Part shown: positions 1-9,800 of the stretch, piece by piece
Layout: the number at the start of each line of letters is the position of its first letter
How positions within the stretch are numbered: the stretch's first letter is position 1
Source of the DNA: Plantago elongata
Taxonomy: Eukaryota > Streptophyta > Magnoliopsida > Lamiales > Plantaginaceae
Direction: 5' to 3'
Assembly (NCBI GenBank): GCA_036897095.1
Contig: JAYMSP010002709.1
Location: forward strand, 1-22,840
Length of the DNA: 22,840 bases
Translations under genes and position numbers: made by a program
Notes under the pieces: generated by a model
Told to the model about the DNA's origin: nothing
Databases searched by the model: none
What the model saw: the letters and a program-made list of their open reading frames with translations, nothing else

Positions 1-49
1 TTTATCAAACAATTCACAAATTGCATCAAAATTTGAGAATAAAATTTAC

Positions 50-138
50 CTGCAAAGATCGTCAAGGAGTTCTTGAGGAGGTAAAGCGTTTTTGAACGGA
101 CCGCTATTGCTAGAAGATTTGTTTAGCCCACCCGTCAT
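50..138 (-). CDS. DCP2: mRNA-decapping enzyme subunit DCP2, first coding exon (partial)
   Basis: Reading the minus strand, an ATG at 138-136 opens 29 codons plus two bases and ends at a good donor (CAG|GTAAAT, exon end at 50). The peptide starts MTGGLNKSSS and ends LPPQELLDDLC. As I recall, plant DCP2 proteins begin the same way: a Ser-rich leader, then an LPP-x-ELLDDL segment opening the all-helical N-terminal regulatory domain. DCP2 is the Nudix hydrolase that removes the 5' cap from mRNAs with DCP1 in cytoplasmic P-bodies. The Nudix domain is not present; everything after residue 29 lies beyond the left edge. The assignment rests on this short N-terminus, so it is probable rather than proven. 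An overlapping uORF sits directly upstream. Confidence 0.72.
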
Positions 139-152
139 CTTCCTTCTTTCAT
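135..152 (-). promoter_or_regulatory. uORF overlapping the DCP2 start codon
   Basis: On the minus strand an ATG at 152-150 opens a five-codon frame (M-K-E-G-R). Its TGA (137-135) overlaps the DCP2 ATG (138-136) in the tetranucleotide ATGA. The uORF start context is weak (T at -3) and the main ATG has A at -3. This geometry is visible directly. Any role in leaky scanning or reinitiation is inference, and it also requires transcription to begin upstream of position 152. Confidence 0.5.
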
Positions 153-943
153 CAACAAAAAAACCTCCTTTTTTCAATTTGAGCTCTCAGTTGAGTTCTT
201 CTGGAATTTTACAGCACTGTTTTTTAGGGATGGTTGTATAATTATGAATTATTGGAAAGGTCTTCTATTTGCAAATCTACCCCGTATTTTCATAATTGTT
301 CGCAGTGCACTTCGTCTGAAATTTTGGTGGTGTAATATGTAAGTCGGTTTGACTAAGTATAGTGATTAAGACGATAATATTGTTAATTAATTTTGTGATC
401 AACTATATTTAATCCTCGCAACTCTAACTCATTACTTTCGGTAGTGTTTTGGGCGTGGAGTTAATGTTAGTAGTAAGGATGTTGAATTCTTGATTCAATT
501 GGTGATGATCGCTGCATTATATGCATTGTTTGTGCATGTAATTTGTTATCAAAGCTGTGACTTTATTCAATCATCATCTATTGGAGATAGCTAGACGTCT
601 CAAGTTTTATTTGCAGGAAAAGTAGTTCTCCAACGGACAATTTAAAATGTAATTTAACCACGATGCTTAGGTTTATATGTATGAGTTGGGTGTCCTCATG
701 AATTTATTTGTATTAAACAATGATCTAGAGTGGGGGCTTTTATCATAATACTAGATAAGAATAATAGTGTTTCTATATCTTGGAAGAACGATGACAAGGG
801 TGTAAGAGTAGGCAACAAGCACAACTTAACAAAAGAAAACAATAATCTTAAGACGAAATTTTGTTTGTACAACATATTTCAAAATAATCAAAGAGGTTTC
901 GTCTTCACATTATCATGGGAAAACAAATAAAATATCTAGCGTT
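153..943. other. Intergenic: DCP2 5'UTR/promoter and 3'UTR of the DUF7795-type gene
   Basis: No convincing coding sequence. The left part must hold the DCP2 5'UTR and promoter (minus strand). The right part holds the 3'UTR of the next minus-strand gene: a minus-strand AATAAA lies at 703-708, about 240 bases past that gene's stop. A 66-codon frame at 730-930 on the plus strand has no recognisable protein character. Confidence 0.5.
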
Positions 944-3163
944 TCAGCGTATATGACTCCAGGCATCATGCATTATGCCATCGTCTATATAGGGGCGAAG
1001 AGTCCACATCTGGCAATATGTATCTAGTTCCCCTTGCGATGAGTTGAACATGGAGGAAACTATCTTCTTCTGCAGAATCACCATGTCAAGAACTTCGAAT
1101 GGGAGAAGTTGATGCCTTTATAGCCCAAAAGTACAGAGAGTAATCAATGTTACCTGCATTGTGTAGTCTTGTTCCACCATGTTGTATATAATAGCCATTG
1201 TGGTTGCATAATCAACAACTGGTTTTAAGGGATTTGATGGTGACGACAGATCCTCCTAACATAGTAGAAAAGAGAGAAATTAAATTAGTCGAACAAGACA
1301 AACTTGATGTCAGTTTATCATGGTGACTTTAATAGGATAGGGACGGTCACATATAAATTACAATGTTACTTGAATCACTAGAGTAATCCAACTGGTGGTT
1401 TGAATTTTCATCTTGCTCCTTCGTCAATTCCACGATATGGATAACATCAGCAAGGAGGCATGCAAGCTCAGTGAGAACAATTTTGGCTGCAACACACAAT
1501 TGCATACAAAATTTTCAATCAATTCAGCCCCAAAATCACAGAATTGAAATAATTAAGTTGAAACATAGTCCTTCCATTCATGAAAATGAAAATCAACACA
1601 AGAAGGAACAAAGTTTTAAAAATGTCAGCAGATTTATGTTGACTGATGAATCACGAAAGCAGCAGCGAGAAAGAGAAAAGAGAAACTGAAGCAAACAACA
1701 ATAATTAAATTATATGAAGCTAACAACAATAATCAAATTATAACTAGTTTTCTGATAACTGAAAAAGTTGTCAATCTGTTCAGGGCCTGGTTTCCAACAC
1801 AGATAGGGCCAGGTAGTATGAATAAACCAACTCAAGTGTACTTAATCAGAACCCTTTGCACGAATTTACTGTATCAGACTGAAAATATGAAAATGTCTTG
1901 TACAACCATGATAATGGCCTCGCCCTTGAGAAAACAAAATTTCAAATCAATAGTTAAAAGCAAGAGGTGCTTCCGCAGTCAACAGAAGAAAAAAGGCTAC
2001 AAGAGTATATACAGTTTCAATCTTTCGACTTCATGGTTTCCAAAATTGTTACAGTGTGGTTGCAAACATGCAGAAGAATTACATAAAAAAAAATGAAAAA
2101 ATACTTATCCCAAACAAATATATATGGAATTTATCATACATCCTATATGTTCTACATAAACAAAGACAATGCAGAAATTCTACTTTGCACGAGATGTTAA
2201 AGCAACATATTTATAGGAGGTAGTCACCTTGAATTATGTTGTCTTCAAGTCCGAGAGAGCATGTGCGCACTTCTGCATGGAATAAACTAATTACGAGCAG
2301 AATAAAATAAGAACCAGGCGAATTTGAAGTTGCAATTTTGAAGAAAAATGTCAACAGGATATATTTGAAATGCTTGAATGCTTTGGGCGAGCTGTTGTGC
2401 TGAAATTTATTGGTCACCGCAACAAATGACAAAAGAAAAGGCGAAACACTTCTTACACTGAGTCATATTCTTTACACTTTCATCCAAGTTTTTACATTCA
2501 GTGTGAATGTAGGATTGGAACCTTTTTCCTCCGTGAGCTTCCATAATGGAGTCAAGCAATGCAGATTTCTCTAGAGAAGGCCGCCCCAAGAACCCTGTGC
2601 AGATGGATGGATGATAATCAACATCATATGAAAGATTTATGATGCATCAAACAAACTGATATGATGATTTTTATTTTTTTTTTTGTTCATAAGTTGAAAA
2701 CAGGTTAAGCACAATAATTAAAATTCTGAATGCAGAAATCTTAGAGAGCATTTTACAGATTTCGTACTAAAACTCACAAAGAAATATAACGGCATCCACT
2801 ACAACCAAAATCGGATAGCCATGTGTATAGAACCTTACCAAGTGCTTGTTGAAATCCAGCTAGCAATTTGCTTCCCACGGTCACTAGCTCATCAAATTTC
2901 GCAATCCTGTCATTAAAATACTGGTGTTAAATAAAAGAGCCAGTGAACACGCAAATATCGAAATAATCGGATATCAATATGCGTATTTTTTGTGAATTAT
3001 TAAGAGAAAAAGGAAGGAAAATATAATAAACACTAAATGATAGTTGTTTAAAATTTAAATGAAGAGAAACTGCAAAAATAACTACTGACCTTGTCATGAA
3101 ATCTCTAAATACTTTAACAATTTTCTCCTTTGGTGCATTAGGTCCATCTTCTCCATTTTCCAT
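944..3163 (-). CDS. Conserved plant protein of unknown function, DUF7795 type, 7 coding exons, 224 aa
   Basis: Exons on the minus strand: 3163-3090, 2906-2839, 2594-2457, 2269-2228, 1486-1362, 1255-1154, 1069-944 (TGA 946-944). They total 675 nt and phases agree at every junction; the donor at 1362 (ATT|GTAATT) is weak and the least certain. The protein starts MENGEDGPNAPKEK. It continues through VKVFRDFMTRIAKFDELVTV and KLLAGFQQALGFLGRP, then VLTELACLLADV, VVDYATTMAIIYNMVEQDY and a C-terminal GELDTYCQMWTLRPYIDD. From memory this matches the plant family annotated DUF7795: mostly helical, soluble, no signal peptide or membrane segment, no known activity. The ATG was chosen because it is the first in frame after a 5'UTR splice acceptor (TTTCAG|GAG, exon from 3177). 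The family name is moderately sure; the gene model is firmer. Confidence 0.85.
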
Positions 3164-4340
3164 AATGCAGAAGACTCCTGAAAGAACAAACCGTGAATCA
3201 ATTAGTGACGACATTTTCGAGCACAATAGTCCAATGGTGCTGAAAACCAATCCAGTTCAAGAAATATCCTCACTCAATTTCCTAACACAACCAACATTTC
3301 GAAAAAGAAGCTAAAGTTCAACTGATTAATCCAGATGTAGAGGTAATATAGGGTACACGGAAGGAGTTAGATGATTATCTAAAAGAGCACTTACTTCATC
3401 AAAGGATTTTTTTCCTCCTTTATACAGCAAAAGAGAGGACCTCTTTAGAGATGGAATACATGCTCAGTGGAATCCAAGAGGTACAAGACATATTACGGAG
3501 GGAACTAAGAACGCCAAGCTTTTTCTATGCAATAGCCAACTCCTTTTATACAGTTATATGGTTAAGAAGCAACGCGCAGAAGCTCAGATGAAGAAATGCC
3601 TTTTCTAAGAAAGACTGGCCGGGCGTAGGGTAGACGTAAGGGTAGCTTTAAGTCATAGGGAATCAGGACCTTCAAACCAGAGGAGTACTTTTTCTACTAT
3701 GTCAACATCTCCTATAATCTCCTATAGGCGTAGGATATGCTTAAGTACTAGTGACACTGACACCTCCTTCTCTTTATGAAGTATACATCCAGTATGTGAT
3801 TGCAGGGTTATGTACGGCCTCGATTATTATGACCTTTCCTCCTCAAATGATGTTCTAGCTATGACTCTTTTGTGGATACATATAACGGAGTGTTTGTTCC
3901 ACACTTGAATTGATAAAACTCAATTCCAGTTGCAATTTTGACTACAAAAACGGTACAAAAACTCAATTGGGAAATGGCTATTTAAGCAGCATACGTAAAT
4001 CTCTAACTACCATTGCAAAAATTTCCATCAAGTAATAAATCAAACATGAGTAGAAGAACGAATCACTTATATCAATCAAAGAGGGTTAATCCATTGGAGT
4101 TCACCTGAATTGGTAGCACGAGAAGAACGAGCTTCGTCTAGGATAAAGCTTGAGCCTTTACAGGTATAATGGAACTAGGCAAGGTATAAGAGTCCAATTG
4201 GCGCGAAACAAGTGATGAGATTGTAGGCAGTTTAAGAAGAACCAATCCCAAAAGAAGAAGCAGGTAGGAAAGAAAGAAAGAAGCAGCAAGAAAGACTCTT
4301 TTTCTAGTTTTCTAATTTCTACCGTGCTCTTATAAGGTCC
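3164..4340 (-). promoter_or_regulatory. 5'UTR, leader intron and promoter of the DUF7795-type gene
   Basis: A 14-base leader piece (3177-3164) follows the acceptor TTTCAG. A good donor (TTCAG|GTGAAC) ends a probable non-coding exon at 4105, giving a 5'UTR intron of about 930 bases at 3178-4104. A TATA-like sequence TTATAAGA (4329-4336 region, usable on the minus strand) would put the start of transcription near 4300. The leader intron contains no recognisable gene or repeat. The exon boundaries are inferred from splice signals only. Confidence 0.45.
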
Positions 4341-4439
4341 AATTGGACACAAATTTACTGACCTCTGAGTTTGTGTAGATCTGGTCCAATTTGAATTGGT
4401 CCAGAAACTACTCCGCCAATTAAATACAAAATTAATATA

Positions 4440-5160
4440 ATTGGTATGGCTGAACATAAATGGACCGACCCAAATTTTACCCGGGTCCGGATCGGACCGG
4501 ATATCAGGTCAGCATATTGTAGTATTCGGGTTCCGGGCCGGGCCGGGTCAACCCCGAAAATTTCTGTTCCAGCTCGGAAAAGCCCGGTGAATTATAAAAT
4601 AATCACTCTAATAATTTATAGCCCGTATCTTGTATTTTTCTTTTCTGTTTTTCACTTGTTGATCCCAATTTACGTTGCATTACTTGCTCCACTACAATTT
4701 CAGATCACATCAACTCCTATGAATTTTCAATTTCTCCAATCTTCTTCTTCATAATTTGGAATGCTATAGTTGTTTTATGTGGCCTGTGGAAGTTCCAAAG
4801 ACCATTAGATTTGGAACTTGAAAGCACGTTGAACTTTTTTTACATGAAATTTATATTATATTACATTATTCTTTCTATCATGTTAGAATTTAGTTTGTAC
4901 TATATTACCATCTAGTGTTGGAGTTTGATGATGTGAGCCAATGCTGCCTGAATGTATGTATTGTGCTTCTTATTTTTTTTTATATTTTTTGCTAGTCATT
5001 ATGGGTCCAGCCCGGACAGACCCGGTAAATTCAGGTCCGATTTGGGCTGGACACGTCCAAGTACGGTAAGGGTTCTGGACCAATAAAGGGCGATCCTTTA
5101 TTGGCCGGTCAATTTCAGATCGGACCAGTCTGGGTCAGCTTCGGCCCGATGTTTATTGGG
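4440..5160. mobile_element. GC-rich repetitive patch, possible decayed hAT-like non-autonomous element
   Basis: Two GC-rich blocks (about 4460-4590 and 5000-5160) are dense in GGGTCCGG, CCCGG and GGACCGG-like words and flank an AT-rich core. They stand out sharply from the AT-rich surroundings. Local palindromes include GGTCCG-GAT-CGGACC at 4484-4498 and a perfect 10-bp stem at 5080-5104. GC-rich subterminal blocks around an AT-rich core resemble non-autonomous hAT elements seen in plant genomes. I could not define clean terminal repeats or an 8-bp target duplication, so the class and borders are tentative. There is no coding capacity. Confidence 0.4.
5080..5104. repeat. Perfect 10-bp inverted repeat (hairpin)
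   Basis: CCAATAAAGG (5080-5089) and CCTTTATTGG (5095-5104) are exact reverse complements separated by the five bases GCGAT. It lies inside the GC-rich patch and may be a nested terminal repeat. It has no T-tract and is not near a gene end, so it is not read as a terminator. Confidence 0.8.
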
Positions 5161-5200
5161 GTAAGACAACGAAGTGCAGCTCAATTAATAATATATTTTA

Positions 5201-6378
5201 GGGGCAATTACATATGCACCCCCTGTTAGATTTAAAAGTTGCAGATGGCTATCACCCAGATCAACAATTACATGGAAGTCCTAGTCGATGAAAATCAATT
5301 ACATCCAGGTCCACGAATTTGACTTTCAGCGAACTTAAGCCCGAAAAAGTTATTTATGCCCCTGTTTGAATTTCAGATTTTGCATTGGCCAAACATACTC
5401 CACGTGAGGATTAATCATTCCATTATCCTTTTCTGAAACCATCAGCCACCTCTAGTCGACCACCATTGGTCACCTCCTCTGTTACCTTCGATCACCACGA
5501 CACATCCAATTAGTCACCTACCACCGCACCTTTCCACCTACCACCACCACTGAGTCGGAAAAAGAGATCTGCGTTTTCTTCGTTCCTATTCTTTCAGGAT
5601 CCCTGCTGCCCTGCAACTGACTGATTTCAGTTCACTGTTCAAAATTCAAATCCACCCCTTCTTATTCTTCACGCTTCCTTCACTATTACTTTTCTTTGCC
5701 CCTTTCCCCTCTCGATTAACATCAATCAACCACCAATCTCTCTGCCTCCACACCTCCAGTCCACCACCATCGATCCACCTCTCGCCGTCACCACTCCTCC
5801 GTCACCTCACGAGTGGACGACTGACTGAACCACCATCATCAGCTTCTTCGAATTACCCACCTCTAATCGACCGCCTCCCTCACCAGCTCCTTCGGAATCA
5901 ATCACCATCGCCATATCTCCATCGTTCTTGATCAATTCAGCCGTGCCCATTGCGATTCATCTTCTTTAATGCGGCTTGGTGAGTTTCTCTGTTTTGACAG
6001 CGGGAAGAGAGAGGAGCGATAGAGGGGCTGAGCTATACCGGAATCTCGATTTTTTCGGCGGGTTGCTCGTGCTGCGTGTAGAAAGAGGGCAGAGACGGAG
6101 CGGTGAACTACTTATCTTCTTAAAACAAAGATACTTCTTAAACAAAGAGAAAGATAATTTCAATGATCAGAAAGTAGACCTTGATGCCGAAGAAGATGAT
6201 GCAGAAGGAGTGAATGGTTAATTGGCTAAGGACAAATAAATGTTTGGACAAATCAACAAATGAATAGTGAATTAAGTTGGTCAACGAGAAAACGAATTTA
6301 TAGATCTGGATGTAATTGTTAATTTGAGTGGACTCATCTGTAACATATGCATACTACATGGATGTATCTAATTATACC
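5201..6378. mobile_element. Non-autonomous Mutator-like element (MULE) with 9-bp target duplication
   Basis: The left end begins GGGGCAATTA; the right end, read inward, begins GGTATAATTA. Matching inward blocks sit at almost the same depth: GTTGCAGATG at 5238-5247 against GTTACAGATG (reverse of 6335-6344), and AACAATTACAT at 5263-5273 against its exact reverse complement at 6310-6320. Flanking bases are TATATTTTA (5192-5200) and TACATTTTA (6379-6387), a 9-bp direct repeat with one mismatch; 9 bp is the Mutator hallmark. The left end also carries AATTACAT three times as subterminal repeats. The interior is pyrimidine-rich on the plus strand (about 5440-5900) and has no transposase; an 81-codon frame at 5976-6221 looks incidental. 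The insertion ends about 0.5 kb before the peptidase start codon. Confidence 0.7.
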
Positions 6379-6888
6379 TACATTTTAACTCCGATTAATA
6401 GGTCGGGATTTGAATTATACCAAACAAAATTTGATGTAACAAACAGCAGGTCAGCAAAAGCTGAGTCTTTGCAAGTCCATCAAGATCGCAGCGTCACCAT
6501 AACAAACAATTCTAACTGAACTACAATTCATACTAATTCATTAAAATCTCCGAAAAATCCAATCTTTCCCAAGAATTAGTGATCGATCGTTCCTTTTCCT
6601 TTTCTTTCTCACAATTTACTCACTACTCATTGGCTCAAGAAACACAGGTAAGCTTCTCTCGTTCAGATTACAATAATAAAGTTCGTATGTTTACTGCAAT
6701 CCAATTACGATTATTCGTTTCCATTCACTGTGTTTCTCAATTTAGCTAAAGGGTTGCATAAAAACCCCAGCTTTATGCTTACAGTAGGTGTTTTGTCGGC
6801 CTATCCAATTGCAGTTGATTGATTTATGCTCAATTTTACTCACCAGGTGTAATTCATGCTAAATTGAATACCCTCAAGTTTTTTGAAG
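6379..6888 (+). promoter_or_regulatory. Promoter and 5'UTR with intron of the M28 metallopeptidase gene
   Basis: Downstream of the MULE target duplication, the leader contains a strong donor (CACAG|GTAAGC, exon end 6647). It is best paired with the acceptor CTCACCAG at 6846, giving a 5'UTR intron of 199 bases and a short second leader exon 6847-6888. A three-codon uORF (ATG CTA AAT TGA, 6856-6867) lies 21 bases before the main ATG if that acceptor is used. No unambiguous TATA box was found. The transcription start is probably in 6400-6600. Confidence 0.5.
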
Positions 6889-9800
6889 ATGAAACAGAGG
6901 CCTAAGGGTGGTTCTTCTGCAAAGTCAACTCAATCTCGTGCTGCGGCTTCTACTAGTAGTAGTATTGAGACCAATAGTGGCAAAAAGAATGATGTTAAGT
7001 TGCAGAATGATGTTAAGAGTGTGGCTTTTGAAGCTAAGAGGTCTGCATTTGCGCTACTCACTTTGTGTGTGTTGCTTGTTAATGGGGCTTGGGGTGTCTA
7101 TCACTACCAATTCGAGAATCTTCCCGCACCGCTGACACTAGATCAGGCTGGGAAAAGGGGGTTTTCCGAGCATGAGGCGATGAAACATGTTGAGGCTTTG
7201 ACTCGGTTAGGCCCCCATCCTGTTGGTTCTGATGCTCTTCAAAGGGCTCTTAAGGTACTCATTGTCATACAAGACTGCGTTTCCTTTTTTTGGTAAATTT
7301 GAAGTGCATTACTGCATTGCATTATCTGCCATATTATATAGCTACTCATGAACAGTGAAGTTCCTAAGAAATATAAGTTGTCTAATGATACCTATTTTAC
7401 TGCTGCAATAATTATCCATGATCATATATGGGCAATTAGATGATTTTTTTTTAAACGGAGGGCAATTAGATTATTAGTTACTATGCAACCATATACATAT
7501 ATCAGACTCATTATGAAACTGAAAATTCATTCTTCAGAACGCGTTTAGAATTCAAATTATTGCTTACTTTTAAAGTAAGGACATGAGTACTTATCATAGG
7601 ATTATGTGGATTACCCTCTCAGAAACTTGTTTCCAAATTTTGCTACAGTATGTTGCTGAAGCATCAGAAGCTATTAAGAAAACAGCCCATTGGGAGGTAG
7701 ATGTGGAAGTCGATTTATTTCATGCAAAATCTGGAGCTAACATTCTGGTTGGTGGCCTTTTCAAAGGAAAAAGCCTTGTTTATTCGGATCTGAGTCATGT
7801 TGTATTACGTATCACGCCAAAATATGCACCTGACGCAGTAGACAATGCTATTCTGGTTTCATCTCACATCGACAGTGTTTTTGCCGGGTATGTTCCGTCT
7901 GCTCTTAATTAATGTAGTAATTCGGATAATCGTATTTTGGAAGTCTATGGTTCGTCATTTTTTTGTTTCCCAAAGCAGCAATTTTGTTTACTATCAATCA
8001 ACATATGGGGAAAACGTACTTTATAGTCCATATGCTGAGGAATTTTTTCTGGTGCATTTACTGTTCCTCATGATCATTTACAAGATTCGGAGATATGATC
8101 AGGCTTCAAATATGATTTAATCCAATCATTATTATTGGCTGGAGAATATGAAAATATATTGAGAATTGAGTGTTTAATGTGAGAGTTTTATTTATTCCTA
8201 TTTTTTTTTCAGTGAATGGCCTGATCATTAACATGTTGGAAATTGTGTTTTTTAAACGAACATGTTGGAATGGAAACTGTGTTATGGTCGGGGTGCAACT
8301 GAAGTAAAATAACATATGCTAACTTCTTAAAATATTATCTTTTCTTCAGTGAAGGGGCTGGAGATTGCAGTTCATGTGTAGCTGTTATGTTGGAGCTTGC
8401 TCGAGGAACTTCTCAGTGGGCTCAGGGATTTAAAAATGCAGTCATATTTTTATTCAATACTGGAGAGGAGGAAGGTCTGAATGGCGCTCACAGCTTTATG
8501 ACTCAGGTTTTCTGACACTAAATAATCTTTTCTGTGCATATGGTTGATATAGTGTAATACAAATAAACCTTTTCACAAATATGATTGGTCAGAGGGAATC
8601 TCACTTTTATTCATGAAATTACATGTTAACTAGTATAAATTACAGAAAATAGCATTATTCTGTGAAACAATATACATAACCGGAATGACACCAATGATAT
8701 AATGTCTGCAGCATCCTTGGAGTGATACAGTAAGACTGGCTATTGATCTGGAAGCCATGGGAATAGGAGGCAAGTCTGGTATTTTCCAGGTTTGCATATG
8801 TGATCATATATTATTTTCTTCTCGTTTTACTTGGCTGTACCTGAGTTTATATCTGGGTCATTCCTCCATCTAAGCTAATATACATATGTTTACAGTTATA
8901 CGTAGATATGATATTTGAGCTGGAGCTATCCAGTTAGAACCTTTAATAACATAGGAAGAGACAGTCCTACTTATCTGGTAGTATTATGGATTGCCTTTTG
9001 GCTGCACCTGATACTTAATAGAATGTTTGAAATATGTGATGGATTGATTTTGGTTTAGACTTGGTTATCATAACGGTAGACAAGGTTTGGTGTTGACGAG
9101 AGTGGAGGAAAGTATGTGAGTTGGTGTCCAGTCATAAATACCTGTTCGAAATTGAAGGAGTGTAGGCTCATAGGTCCCAAACAAGCTTTAGCTGAATGAC
9201 TGGTTGAATCCATTAATATTTATTCACCTTTGCAGTTTTAAGTTGATTCAGACTTTTTATCATCTCCTCATTGACTGTACTCTGTACGGAAATCTTTCCC
9301 TTTTTCGTTGTTGCCACATTATGGGTCTTGTCTTCCAATTTGCCTTTCTAAATGCTGTATGTTTAACAGACTGGTGCTGATCCTTGGGCCATTGAAAACT
9401 TTGCTTTGGTGGCTAAGTACCCAGCTGCACAGATTGTCGCTGAGGTAAGTTGAAATATAAGCCCAAGATAATTGTGACCAACTTTAGTTTGTTTGACCTA
9501 CTCCCTCCTTAAAACAGGAACTCATAGCTTAAGTAATCTGCATGCTGCAGGATCTTTTTAATTCAGGTCTTATAAAATCTGCCACTGACTTTCAAGTGTA
9601 CAAAGAACTTGGAGGACTTTCAGGTCTTGACTTTGCGTATGCAGATAATACTGCCGTATACCACACCAAGGTGATGAACTAGCCACTGCAGTATGCTTTG
9701 GTTTCTTACTACTGCACTATGAGCAAATTTCTTATTCTCCCCTCCTTTAAATGACTTTCTTACATAGTAAACATGTGAATGTGATATTTTATTGTTTGCA

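Noticed and set aside
730..930. 66-codon open frame on the plus strand
   Set aside because: It has an arbitrary Asn/Lys-rich composition, lies in the 3' flank of a minus-strand gene and has no recognisable motif.
1471..2096. Open frames on the plus strand (1471-1689, 1818-2096)
   Set aside because: They lie in an intron and across exons of the minus-strand gene, with no protein-like pattern.
5976..6221. 81-codon frame inside the MULE as a captured gene
   Set aside because: Low-complexity, no recognisable domain and no splice-supported extension; treated as incidental.
6883..6888. Upstream TTG as the metallopeptidase start
   Set aside because: A normal ATG two codons later, just after the leader splice, is the expected plant start.
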